Source: Herbinix sp.
GTDB taxonomy: Bacteria; Bacillota; Clostridia; Lachnospirales; Lachnospiraceae
Direction: 5' to 3'
Assembly (NCBI GenBank): GCA_029239235.1
Contig: JAQZBD010000021.1
Coordinates: 1 to 44,704, forward strand
Length of the DNA stretch: 44,704 nucleotides
Position 1 is the stretch's first letter, and every line of letters begins with the position of its first letter. Below the pieces are notes generated by a model that saw nothing but the letters and a program-made list of their open reading frames with translations, had not been told where the DNA came from and did no database searches. The position numbers and the translations under genes are program-made. Of the stretch, positions 19,644 through 30,500 are shown piece by piece.

Positions 19644-20351
19644 TTAAATACCTCCACCCACATATTTATTCAATGCACCGAGAAAGGTCTTCTTTTTGGG
19701 ATGAGAAATCTGCAACTCGTTTCCTCCCACGACTGCAATCCAACCGCTGACCTTTGATACAAATTTCAGATTAACAAGATAACAGCTGTTACAGCGTACA
19801 AAGTGCTTGTCAAACAGCTGCTCCTCTACTTTTTTCAAAGTTCCGTAGCCTTCGTAATCGCCGCTTTTCGTATGGTAAATCAACCGATGATTAGAAACCT
19901 CTATGTACTTTAAACTTGCCGTATCAATGAAGATAACCCCGTCCTGTGTTCGGATCAGAATTTCCCTCTCTTTGTTATTCTCAAGCCTGGAGATTGCCTT
20001 CTGTAGCTTCAGTGCTACATTAGGATAGGCCACAGGCTTTACAATAAAGCTCATGGCATCCACCTCATAGCCCTTTACAGCAAACTGGGACATGTTGGTC
20101 ACAAAAATAAGAATGACCGTTTGATCTATCTCCCTAAGCCTTGCCGCTGCTTCCATTCCGTCCATATGCGGCATTCCTATATCCATAAATACGATATCAT
20201 ACTTCGTCTTATAATTATCTAAGAATATAATTGCATTCTTAAACACCTCAATTGAAAATGTTACATTTTTCTCTTCTGCGTACCTCGTTAAGTATTTTTG
20301 CAGTAAATCCGCTGAAATCTTCTCATCCTCAACAATTGCAACACTAAACAT
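19644..20351 (-). CDS. LytTR-family response regulator (AgrA-like)
   Basis: MFSVAIVEDEKISADLL, IVFMDIGMPHMDGMEAA receiver; C-terminal LytTR domain (FIDTASLKYIEVSNHRLIYHTKSGDYEGYGTLKKVEEQL..FVRCNSCYLVNLKFV). Start refined; GGAGGG upstream. Confidence 0.93.
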   Translation of the reverse strand: MFSVAIVEDEKISADLLQKYLTRYAEEKNVTFSIEVFKNAIIFLDNYKTKYDIVFMDIGMPHMDGMEAAARLREIDQTVILIFVTNMSQFAVKGYEVDAMSFIVKPVAYPNVALKLQKAISRLENNKEREILIRTQDGVIFIDTASLKYIEVSNHRLIYHTKSGDYEGYGTLKKVEEQLFDKHFVRCNSCYLVNLKFVSKVSGWIAVVGGNELQISHPKKKTFLGALNKYVGGGI

Positions 20352-20786
20352 ACATATTCCCTCCATATGTACCGCTGACAATATCTTTTTCTCCTCCGGT
20401 AACCAGACCAAAAACCGACTCGGACTATAAATATTAGCTGACCGTGTTTTAGGTAGGAAAATGTTAACTCCGATATCTCGTTTGAATCAATATTGGATAA
20501 AAAACAGATAAAAAACACAGACGTCCGTTCATTCTTCTCCATTTTTAATATAAAGCCCCGTTGGAATAAAGAAACTTTTCTGCTGTGTTTATTATACTAG
20601 CCGATATAATGAAATACTTCTGATTTTAAGAATACAACATATTTTCCCTTGTCTCGCACCACTAAATATGCCTTATTATACATGATTGTGTCATATCTCG
20701 CAACCTTTAAAGCATAATGCTTGTTTTCAGTACAAAATCCAGGAGATTTTAGTTTAATATACCTATAACTAACCAAAAAAATACGG

Positions 20787-20816
20787 TTGTCAATCACTTG
20801 ACAACCGTATCATTAA
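20787..20816 (-). terminator. Terminator of the SASP gene
   Basis: ATACGGTTGTCA-atcact-TGACAACCGTAT perfect 12-bp stem followed by T-run on the minus strand. Confidence 0.9.
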
Positions 20817-20831
20817 TCTTACCTTACTTTA

Positions 20832-21032
20832 TTATTTGCCTGCCATTCTGTTTTCATAATCTGCGATCATTTTCTTAACCATATAACCGCCTACAGAACC
20901 ATTCTGTTTCGAAGTTAAATCACCATTATAACCTTGTTTTAAAGGTACACCAATTTCATTGGCAACTTCATACTTAAAACGATTTAATGCTTCCTTTGCT
21001 TCTGGAACTTCTGCTCTGTTTCTACTTGACAT
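20832..21032 (-). CDS. Alpha/beta-type small acid-soluble spore protein
   Basis: AKEALNRFKYEVANEIGVPLKQGYNGDLTSKQNGSVGGYMVKKMI. Confidence 0.95.
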   Translation of the reverse strand: MSSRNRAEVPEAKEALNRFKYEVANEIGVPLKQGYNGDLTSKQNGSVGGYMVKKMIADYENRMAGK

Positions 21033-21093
21033 ATAAACTCCTCCATTTCATATTTTGATTTAACACTCAAAATAATTTGTGTTGTTGTTTACT

Positions 21094-21130
21094 ACTTAGT
21101 GAAATATACATTCAAGATATTTCATTAAGT
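21094..21130. repeat. 13-bp inverted repeat between citrate synthase and SASP genes
   Basis: ACTTAGTGAAATA - 11 nt - TATTTCATTAAGT, one mismatch. Confidence 0.6.
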
Positions 21131-21230
21131 TGTTACAGTCATAGTATGTGCAGATTGAATTGAACTATGCTAGAATTTATTTCTTTTTTAAATGTAAATT
21201 TTAGCAATTACTTTTTAATAAAATTAAACA

Positions 21231-22598
21231 TCAGTCAGCAGTTCTTTGCTCCAGCGAAATATAACCCTTTCTCTTGGCAACACTTTCATAAGCCGGTCTG
21301 ATTATCTTTCCTGCATTATTTAATTCTTCTAAGCGATGAGCGCTCCAACCCGAAATTCTTGCAATTGCAAAAATTGGAGTATACAACTCCTTTGGAAGAT
21401 CCAGCATATGATATACGAAACCGCTATAGAAGTCCACATTTGCACTAACACCTTTGTACATCTTTCTTTCTCTTCCTATGATTTCAGGTGCAAGCCGTTC
21501 TACCATTTCATATAAACCGAATTCCTTCATCAATCCTTTTTCTTCGGACAGACTTTTTACATATTTTTTCAATGCATTGGCTCTAGGATCAGAGATGGAG
21601 TAAACTGCATGTCCCATACCATAGATTAATCCCATTTTGTCAAAGGCTTTTTTATTTAGGATATCAGAAAGGTAAGCACTAATTTCTTCTTCATCTTCCC
21701 AATTCTTAATCTTTTCCTTCATGTCATCAAACATCTGCATAACCTTGATATTGGCACCGCCATGTTTGGGACCTTTCAAAGAACCTAGAGAAGCGGCAAC
21801 AGATGAATATGTATCTGTACCAGAAGAAGTTACTACGTGGGTAGTAAAGGAACTATTATTACCACCACCATGTTCGGCATGAAGCACAAGTGCTACATCC
21901 AGGATTTTTGCTTCCAGTTCCGTATATTTCTTATTAGGACGAAGCATATATAATAAATTCTCTGCTGTCGATAACCCTTCCTTGGGTGGATGGATTACTA
22001 AGCTCTTGTTATGATGATAATGACCATACGCCTGATAACCATATACAGATAATAATGGAAATAATGCAATTAACTGAAGACTTTGTCTTAAAACATTCTC
22101 CATAGACGTATTATCTGCCATATCATCGTAGGAATAAAGCGTTAATACACTTCTTGATAAGGTATTCATCATATCCTTACTTGGCGCCTTCATTATAATG
22201 TCTCTTACAAAGCTAGGAGGCAGTTCTCGTTTTTCCTCTAATAATCGGATAAATTTATCTAATTGTTCCTCTGTTGGAAGATTACCAAATAACAAGAGAT
22301 AAGTAGCCTCTTCAAAGCCAAATCTCTTTTCTTTCATATACCCGCCAATGAATTCTTCAACGTCAACACCGCGGTAATACAACTTTCCTTCGCAAGGCAA
22401 CTCTACTCCCTCAACCTGCTTGTGAGATACGATTTCACAGATTTCAGTTAGACCCGTTAACACACCTCTTCCATTTAGGTCTCTTAAACCACGTTTTACA
22501 TCATAAACCGTATATAGCTCAGGGTCTATCATTGTATTCTTCTTGCATAATTCAGTTAGTTCCATAATTTCTGGTGTAATTTCGGAATACTTATTCAT
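21231..22598 (-). CDS. gltA: Citrate/2-methylcitrate synthase
   Basis: LYYRGVDVEEFI, HAEHGGGNNSSFTTHVVTSSGTDTYSSVAASLGSLKGPKHGGAN, GMGHAVYSISDPRA, NVDFYSGFVYHML. Confidence 0.93.
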   Translation of the reverse strand: MNKYSEITPEIMELTELCKKNTMIDPELYTVYDVKRGLRDLNGRGVLTGLTEICEIVSHKQVEGVELPCEGKLYYRGVDVEEFIGGYMKEKRFGFEEATYLLLFGNLPTEEQLDKFIRLLEEKRELPPSFVRDIIMKAPSKDMMNTLSRSVLTLYSYDDMADNTSMENVLRQSLQLIALFPLLSVYGYQAYGHYHHNKSLVIHPPKEGLSTAENLLYMLRPNKKYTELEAKILDVALVLHAEHGGGNNSSFTTHVVTSSGTDTYSSVAASLGSLKGPKHGGANIKVMQMFDDMKEKIKNWEDEEEISAYLSDILNKKAFDKMGLIYGMGHAVYSISDPRANALKKYVKSLSEEKGLMKEFGLYEMVERLAPEIIGRERKMYKGVSANVDFYSGFVYHMLDLPKELYTPIFAIARISGWSAHRLEELNNAGKIIRPAYESVAKRKGYISLEQRTAD

Positions 22599-22908
22599 GT
22601 TATCTCCTTTCTATTGTCCAAGCTCTTTTGGATCAACGTTGGTTCAATAGTTGCCTTATTATTCCCATTATATTACTATAAGTAATGTTGTTTTAATTAT
22701 AGCATAGATATGTTTGTATGCAATCCCCAAAATAATTCCTTATAAAAATATAATTTTATTTATAATTATTTAACTTATGATATCCAGATGTCTTACTTTT
22801 TATCATTACACCTGTACAGAAGGCGCTGACTCAGCACCATGTATCCCAATTATAAAAACAGGCCTTTGTTTCAAAATATAAGTTAAGGAAAGTTATGTTT
22901 ATTTGAAT

Positions 22909-22934
22909 AAAAGGCGCAGAATTCCGCGCCTTTT
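22909..22934 (-). terminator. Terminator at the end of the glycan/L,D-transpeptidase operon
   Basis: AAAAGGCGC-agaattcc-GCGCCTTTT. Confidence 0.85.
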
Positions 22935-22971
22935 ATCTCAGTTACAAAAATATAATTTATGTTCCTGTTAT

Positions 22972-24303
22972 TTATTCATATTTAATTACAACATCAGCGG
23001 TTGCAACATTTCCCGCTTCATCAGTTGCTTTAATCGTAATCTGGCAGTCATTGGCCTCACCGCCAATAATGCTTGCCTCCAGTTTAATATCTTTGGTGAA
23101 TGAATAATTATCAATAACTGTTACAGCGTCTAGGACACTGCTCTCATCCGGAATCTCTCCAGCCATTAAAGTCAACTCAGGAACCGATAAAATATCCGGT
23201 GCTAAATTATCAATCATTAACTCAGCATGCATCTCTCCAAGAACCTTTTTATTTCTCAGCACCTGATAGTTCAAGAAATAATAATCCTCTTCCACCTTCT
23301 CAATTACTACAGTAATATTTGCCGGGTCTATTTTTTTACCCCTTTGATAGGCTTCTACCCCTTCAAGGGCAAAATCTGTTGTTATCATATCCTTATCTTT
23401 AACTACTCTATCTCGTATTCCTTTGAATTCAACCGGAGTATTACTTTCCTCTACCGTAACCAGGATAGTTTTATCAGAAATCAAGCCGAGGGCATCCTTT
23501 ACGGTGTATGTAATTCTATATTTGCCGGGCACTTCGTAATTAACCTCACCCTCCACCTTCACCGATTTTGTTATATTGGTGCCAGTGGCAGATACGGCGG
23601 TGATACCCTTCAGAAGATTGACCTTCTCACCCTGTATAACCGTTAAATTTTTTGCGCCTTTAATCTCTGGTATTTTTTTATTAAATGGATTTTTCGGATC
23701 CGGATCCGTAGGATCCCAACCATTTGCTTTCGTAATCTTTATTGCCTCCGGTTTTCCTAACGGCCCCGGATTCTTCTTATCATCATAAATAACAACGGTG
23801 GTGCCTACACCACAATGATCATAAATCCATTTAGCATCTGCAACTGATATCCTGATGCACCCATGGGATGCTGCTGATCCCAATTTATTATATTGCTTGG
23901 TAGACAAGGAGGCCGGATTATTATTTTCATAATAGTAGACGGAATGAAATAAGATTCCTCCTACAATTCGGGTAGCATATTGTCCATATACATCCCCCAT
24001 TAGTAGTTTCCAACGATATTTCGCTTTTGTTTGAAAGGTTCCGGTGATGGTTCGGTTGCCTGTCCCAACAGAACATACCATTGCTTTGACAGGAATCGTA
24101 TACGCACCTTTTTTATCTTTTTCATAAATTGTTATTGTATTGTATGCCCGATTTACCTTAATCAGATATGCTTGCTCAGCTGCTGCTACAGGCTGTTTAC
24201 CGACCGCGAGTAATAATAGGAAAACAACAAGGGTGACAAATAAATTCTTCCGTTGAAATAACCTTTTGTAAAATCTGTTCATAACAAATCTCCGTTCCGC
24301 CAC
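22972..24303 (-). CDS. L,D-transpeptidase (YkuD) with C-terminal Ig-like/DUF5011-type domains
   Basis: HSVYYYE...LGSAASHGCIRISVADAKWIYDH (YkuD HxxxS HGCIR), then beta-rich repeats ending IKATDEAGNVATADVVIKYE; signal anchor. Confidence 0.9.
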   Translation of the reverse strand: MAERRFVMNRFYKRLFQRKNLFVTLVVFLLLLAVGKQPVAAAEQAYLIKVNRAYNTITIYEKDKKGAYTIPVKAMVCSVGTGNRTITGTFQTKAKYRWKLLMGDVYGQYATRIVGGILFHSVYYYENNNPASLSTKQYNKLGSAASHGCIRISVADAKWIYDHCGVGTTVVIYDDKKNPGPLGKPEAIKITKANGWDPTDPDPKNPFNKKIPEIKGAKNLTVIQGEKVNLLKGITAVSATGTNITKSVKVEGEVNYEVPGKYRITYTVKDALGLISDKTILVTVEESNTPVEFKGIRDRVVKDKDMITTDFALEGVEAYQRGKKIDPANITVVIEKVEEDYYFLNYQVLRNKKVLGEMHAELMIDNLAPDILSVPELTLMAGEIPDESSVLDAVTVIDNYSFTKDIKLEASIIGGEANDCQITIKATDEAGNVATADVVIKYE

Positions 24304-24383
24304 TTATTTCGTGACTTCATTATGCAAGATATTCTGTCGTTTATGCTTATTGCTAAGCATTTTTTCCGTTTCGTCTTTCATAA

Positions 24384-26786
24384 CTACTTTATCCGAAGGA
24401 TGTAGGTTTCATAGTCTTTGGTTTCATTCATTGGACTTAGAAAAACAACTTTCCCCAGTCTCTTTAGCATCTCATGGTTCATCGTCGTATATTTATCCTG
24501 CTCCAGCTTCCCAACATAGATGTAGGAGACATTATATTTTTCCAGTAATGTTCTTACATAAGCTTCATCAGAAGAAGTATATATTTTCTCAATATCCGAG
24601 GTTCTTGCATCCAGAAGTGATGTATCACCCTTCCAGAGCCATTCATGGGTATGCCAGCCCAGTATGGTAGGCAGCCCGGTCATAACCGATACTCTTTCAT
24701 AATCTGTATAGCTATCCCCCGGTGCTTCAAGAACCACCGGCATTCCTGACACGTTCTTATTTAGCCAGTCAATAGCCAGATCATCGTCCGGCATGGTCGT
24801 TTCCATAAATTCAGTCGCATCGATACCTTTATACTCCGATACTTTGAAGATATTCCCATACCAGGAATTCACTGCATTTTGAATGTAGCATATGGTCAAA
24901 AGGAATAAAAGCATTACAACTGCAGCAACCTTCTTCTGTCTTTTTGTAGTTCCGAATCGAAGCAGTCGCAGCAATATATATCCAAAGACAATTCCAAACA
25001 TGATAAATGCCTGATAGGTAAGCTTAAACATTGTATTTGCTCTTTTATAGTCCCCTGAGTAAATATCCTGAACATAAACCACCTCTGGAATCAAAACCAG
25101 GCCAATGGCACATAGTCCAATTGTAATAATAAATAAATCTGAGGTTGTTAAATTCTTGGATAAATCCGTTAGCTTTATCTCAAAAGTTCGCTTTGCTTTG
25201 CGTGTTTCTGTATCGGTTTGAACAACTTGCGACCTTTGAGCTTCTTGCTGTACCTGTAGGTTAATCTCTGCTGCATATTCTATCATTTGCCTTTTGTGGA
25301 TATCCGATATAATAAAGCAAAGAAAAGCAATCACCGCAAAGATAGGCAGTCCCCACAAAATGATAAGCTGATTGAGTGGTGTGTGGGCTACGGAAAGGCA
25401 TATATTGGTGGATATCTGATCAAACCTCAGCGTAAAAGGCAGCGCCACTATTTCCGATGCACAAAAAATAAAAATCCCCTGAAGCACCGTTAATACAAAG
25501 ACCGTCTTTACTCTAAAATGATTTACGATCAGATTTGTAAATAAAATTATCGCACCGGATACAACAAAATAAATGGGGAAATCCCAAAAATTCGTTGTAT
25601 GGAACAAACCAATAAAGAATGCTACCAACAGGAAGGCGGGATTAATAATATCCTTCCAAAAGGGCACATCCCTTCTTTTCTGAGCTCTGCGATAACACAT
25701 CCAGGCAAATAATATACCCAGTACTGTCAGTACAAATATAATATTAATAACATGGGCATGGAGATCCCCTAATACAAAGGAATATGCCGGAAACTCATGT
25801 ATCGTTTTATCATTTGTCTCAGGATGATATCCAATAAATCTGGTTGCGTCCGGAAACCAGTAATCGTCTGTACTTGCTTCCATTCCAAAAAACTTACGCA
25901 CCCAGGATTCAAACCATTGATAAGTAGGATAATGCATATTTCCTGCAAAGACAACAGCTGCTCCCCCAAGCAAGCCACTCGTGATGGGAATCCATTTTCC
26001 TTGCTTCTCTCGCTCCTGCATATAATGAACTACAATATTATAAATCAGTGAATAGCAAAGCACAAAGGAAAGAGCACCGACCATCATAAGCATTAGGTTA
26101 TATCCGTGAAAAACCTTTACAAAGGATAACTTTGTCAAAAAGGTCGCCAGATATTGTCCTACATAATAGTAATTCAAACTCGTACCGGAGAACCAGAAAT
26201 CCTGAGGAGGCATGTATTCACTGCGCATCATACTGGTCATGAAGCCATAATCCATAAATTTCTCAGTACCATATGCCTCAGGCTTAAATCCTCTGATATA
26301 AACAAATAGCAAGAATAAACCAAAGAATAAAAGCTCTTCACCCAATATGGTATCCAATAGCTTTTCTAATGATATAAAACTTTCCTCACGATTAACACTC
26401 TTTACAAGTTCATTCTTTTGATAGTTTTTACGTAAAACCAGAATTATTCCATTTGCAATAAGACCAATACCAGCACAGATGATACAGGACAGTGCTGTGA
26501 ATTTCAGTATATGCAAGGAGGACAAAAACCACATCACGTAGCCTGTGATCGCCAAGCCTATTGGTTTGGAAAACAGATATCCTTTGTCATGGAATCGGCC
26601 AAATACTAAAGTTGTTATCGGTAAAAAGATAATTCCAATACAGGTAATTGTGATCCACCACTGCAGAAACGGAGTAAAGTCTGACTGCAACAGTATATTC
26701 CCTATGACAATTAATATGATTGTAATTAACAAATAAATGGCTTTTTTTAGCATAATAATCCCCACTCGTCCTGTAATTATTTTCAA
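24384..26786 (-). CDS. DUF2298 'YYY' membrane protein (putative GT-C-like transferase)
   Basis: Polytopic; FSGTSLNYYYVGQYLATFL and HEFPAYSFVLGDLHAHVINI motifs. Confidence 0.85.
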   Translation of the reverse strand: MKIITGRVGIIMLKKAIYLLITIILIVIGNILLQSDFTPFLQWWITITCIGIIFLPITTLVFGRFHDKGYLFSKPIGLAITGYVMWFLSSLHILKFTALSCIICAGIGLIANGIILVLRKNYQKNELVKSVNREESFISLEKLLDTILGEELLFFGLFLLFVYIRGFKPEAYGTEKFMDYGFMTSMMRSEYMPPQDFWFSGTSLNYYYVGQYLATFLTKLSFVKVFHGYNLMLMMVGALSFVLCYSLIYNIVVHYMQEREKQGKWIPITSGLLGGAAVVFAGNMHYPTYQWFESWVRKFFGMEASTDDYWFPDATRFIGYHPETNDKTIHEFPAYSFVLGDLHAHVINIIFVLTVLGILFAWMCYRRAQKRRDVPFWKDIINPAFLLVAFFIGLFHTTNFWDFPIYFVVSGAIILFTNLIVNHFRVKTVFVLTVLQGIFIFCASEIVALPFTLRFDQISTNICLSVAHTPLNQLIILWGLPIFAVIAFLCFIISDIHKRQMIEYAAEINLQVQQEAQRSQVVQTDTETRKAKRTFEIKLTDLSKNLTTSDLFIITIGLCAIGLVLIPEVVYVQDIYSGDYKRANTMFKLTYQAFIMFGIVFGYILLRLLRFGTTKRQKKVAAVVMLLFLLTICYIQNAVNSWYGNIFKVSEYKGIDATEFMETTMPDDDLAIDWLNKNVSGMPVVLEAPGDSYTDYERVSVMTGLPTILGWHTHEWLWKGDTSLLDARTSDIEKIYTSSDEAYVRTLLEKYNVSYIYVGKLEQDKYTTMNHEMLKRLGKVVFLSPMNETKDYETYILRIK

Positions 26787-26805
26787 ATGAGTCCAAATTC
26801 GTAGT

Positions 26806-27513
26806 TTAGCTTAAACTTTGATTAATCCTTCTAAAGTCTGTCCAAGCTTGCTTTCCGATTTTTACAATTCGTTTCATATTGATGGAATTAACACCGCCCT
26901 GCCTTTTACGGAAGGTAACCGGAAGATATTTCACGGATAGATTTTTCTTAGCATAAATAACTGCTATCATTACATTGGAAAGATTAAAATTATCCGGTAT
27001 TAAATTGATATACTGCTTTAACACCTCGGTTTTCATTAAACGAAAAGGTGTATTTGCATCTGCTAAGCTAACCCCGAAGCTGATGCGTAAAACTAGCTTT
27101 AGAATTTTCGTAACGAAAATACGGGATAATCCATCCTGACGCTTCTTTCGATTACCAATTACCATATCGTAGTTATTTCGAATATTCCAAAACGGCCAAA
27201 ATTCAAAAGGAATTGTCTGTCCATCTGAATCTGTCTGAAAAATATAATCTGCCCCAGCTTCTATCGCATATCGATAGCCATACAATAAAGTCGCTCCATG
27301 TCCGCTGTTTGGCTTTGTGATAGGCTCAAAAGCCGGAAGATTCTTAGCCATATCCTGCAGGATCGAAAAAGTGGAATCTTTACTTCCATCATCAATCATG
27401 ATAAGCTTGCTTCCATTTCCAATCTGCTCAACAATTGGATACCAGTCCTTTATTACGTTAACGACATTGGCCTCTTCATTATATGCAGGTATTATAACGT
27501 ATAACTTATCCAA
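26806..27513 (-). CDS. Glycosyltransferase family 2 (polyprenyl-phosphate sugar synthase-like)
   Basis: MDKLYVIIPAYNEEANV, MIDDGSKDSTF, GYRYAIEAGADYIFQTDSDGQ. Confidence 0.92.
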   Translation of the reverse strand: MDKLYVIIPAYNEEANVVNVIKDWYPIVEQIGNGSKLIMIDDGSKDSTFSILQDMAKNLPAFEPITKPNSGHGATLLYGYRYAIEAGADYIFQTDSDGQTIPFEFWPFWNIRNNYDMVIGNRKKRQDGLSRIFVTKILKLVLRISFGVSLADANTPFRLMKTEVLKQYINLIPDNFNLSNVMIAVIYAKKNLSVKYLPVTFRKRQGGVNSINMKRIVKIGKQAWTDFRRINQSLS

Positions 27514-27549
27514 CTAAATACCCTCCATTTCTCCTTCATAGTGCTTAAC

Positions 27550-30500
27550 TTATCTTAGGGCTTCGAAGGCATCTAATGCCCTTCTTACAACTGCGTCCAT
27601 ATTATAATAACGATATTCTGCAAGTCTTCCGATAAAGATTACCTTGCTTTCCTTCTTCATTTCCTCTTCATATAGCGCAAATTGATCTTTATACTCCTTT
27701 GTAGGGAATGGATAATAAGGCTCACCCTCTGCACTTGGAAATTCTTTGCCGATGGTAGTTTTCTTATGATCCTGCCAGGTCAGCTTCTTATATTCTGTTA
27801 TTCTGGTAAAATCATAATCATTCGGATAGTTTACTACGGGTGCTTCCTGATATTCCTCTTGATCAAAGGTTTCAAATACAAAATTAACACTACGGTATGC
27901 CATTTTACCATGCTTAAAGTTATAGAATTCATCCGTTGCTCCGGTATAAATCAACGTATCATACTTAATATCCTGAATCACTTCATTATAGTCCGTATTC
28001 AGCAGTATCTTGATATTCTTATTTTCAACCATATGCTCACACATCTTCGTGTAACCACGCTTTGGCATACCTTGATATTTATCCGCAAAATATCTGGTAT
28101 CACGATTTAAACGAATTGGAATTCTGGAGATTACTGAGGTATCCAGCTCACTCGGGTCAATTCCCCATTGCTTTCTCGTATAACTCTCAAATATTTTCTC
28201 ATAAATATCCTTACCAACCTTACTTAAGGCAACGTCCTTGCTGGTTCTAATCTCATCGATTTGTACTGCCTGTTTTTTTAAGAACTCTTCTACCTGTGAG
28301 CAGTCCAGATTCAGGTTATATAGCTTATTAATTGTTTCAACCGTGATTGGCATCGGCACAAGATTACCATCCACATATGTTAAAACTCTATGCCAGAAAT
28401 CATTCCATTTTGTAAATCGGGATAGATATTTATATACTCCCTGGTCATTGGTATGGAAAATATGTGGTCCGTAATTGTGAATCAGAATTCCATCCTCATT
28501 GTAGGAATCATAAACATTACCGCCAATATGATTCCTTTTTTCTATTACTAATACCTTCTCATTTAATTCATTAGCAATTCGTTCCGCCATGGTTAATCCA
28601 GCTAGTCCAGCACCTACTATTACGTATTTGTATTCCATCTCTATTCTCCTTTGGTTTAGTGTATTCGGCAATTGCGAAACCATATAGTTCGTGAATTTTT
28701 CATACACTTGGTACAAATTCCTTCGCTTCATGCTGTACTCGCCTTCCCCCTCATAGTATACACATTTATAAGTGGCTTTTATGTTTTCCTCATTAACAAC
28801 ATAATCCTGACTATTCCGATTGTCCGAATCTATTATAATAAATCGGATTTGGTTCTCTTTTACAAGTTCATCTAACCCCTCTGAGGTGGACGATTCATAC
28901 ATTAGCTTAACCTGAGCAGTACGATAATCCGTATCATATCCTGCTGACCAGGGAAAGTACTGCCATCCCTCATATAACATAGCTCCCCCAAGAACAACCT
29001 GATTCACTGCATAATTAGACGACAAAAACAGATCCTTGGAATCACTATTTTCATCAACCCAATCGGTAATCGGATCCTTTAAACTCAGGACTACCGAAGT
29101 TGAGGGTGTATTCTTCTTTAAGACAGTAATGAAATCATATATGCCCGTTGCTGTTAAACATATGATCAACATGACACCAATTAAATTCAGAAGGATGTCC
29201 CTCTTACTAAATAATCTGGTCACCAGTAAGGCTGCAAAAATCCCAAGGAGAATGCAACTTATCATGATATACTTATGATTCACTGTCACATCTACCGTAA
29301 GTGATAAGGTAAATGCAAAGATTAGTGGTGCTGTAAATGCAAGGATAAGAAAACGTCCTACTCCTTTTTCCAGGCAAAAGGCCACTAACAATACAAAGGG
29401 CAGAATACCAAGCAAACGATCCAAATAAGAGGCAACTCCAAAAATTGTTTTATTCTCGGCAATAAAGCCAAAAAACAGCTTAGTCGATACCACCGATCCA
29501 TCAACAAAAAATTGAGACTGTAGCATTGTCAGCGCTAAAGTAATGAATGCTACAACTATAAAATCACTGCGGTGTTTAGAGAGAATGGCAATAACAAATA
29601 GCATTGCTAAGCACCCAATGACCGCTGCACCATGAAAAAATCCCAAGCTTCCTAATAATATACCTATGGCTACCGCCCTTTTCAAATCCTTATATCTCCA
29701 GGCATCCATCGTGAAAAAAATTTCACGAATCCAATTCCATGTTTTTTGCTGCCAGCTTTGCTTCTCCTCTGCCGAATCAGGCTTATTCAAGCTATACTTT
29801 TTCAATGCCTCAAACATCTCATATAAATAAGGCAACATCAATATAATGACAAGAAGGATTACCGTTAATCCAAAAGCAAGATGCCTTTGATTACAATAGA
29901 CATTCAGATTCCATAAGCCCCAATCCTCATTGGGTGTATCCGATAGAAAAGCTGTGTTATCCCTTAATGCCTGCAAAATTCCGGTTCCTTCAGGTAATTC
30001 AGAAAGATACGTAAACAAGGTCTTCGCACTTCGAAATGCAAAGAACAAACAGGATAAAACTCCCGCACATAGCTTACCGGTGATTTTGACAGCTAAAACA
30101 TACAGCAGGGAAAACGCACTAACAAAGCTGAGGATACTTGGAATATTAAAGGCATAATCCAGACGCATACCAAGATACTCCAGATTACCGACCAGAAATT
30201 GAAACATAAAATGATATTTAATATCTTCCCCTCCAAAATGAGCATAAGTGGTGGGAAAGTTATTTCCATGGGAAAAGGAGCGGATCATACCAATATGAGG
30301 AGAAAAATCACTGAATACCGACACTCCGATATAAAGCTGATCGCCAGAAACAAAGAACGTTACCCACATTAGGATACTGCCTAATAAGACAATTGCAGCA
30401 ATTAGAATCAGTTCCAATATGACTGTTTTCCTATCCTCTGCCACTAAGGATACCCGGTCCTGCTTCAAGACCTTCTCTCTTCTCATGATTCCAACTACCG

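Noticed and set aside
20288-20542. 84-aa ORF overlapping the response regulator start
   Set aside because: No convincing RBS, overlaps the regulator N-terminus; considered as an AgrD-like peptide but lacks the expected features.
20597-20797. 66-aa ORF between the response regulator and SASP
   Set aside because: Begins inside the SASP terminator hairpin; no family similarity seen.
24311-24670. 119-aa plus-strand ORF
   Set aside because: Antisense to the DUF2298 gene end; likely spurious.
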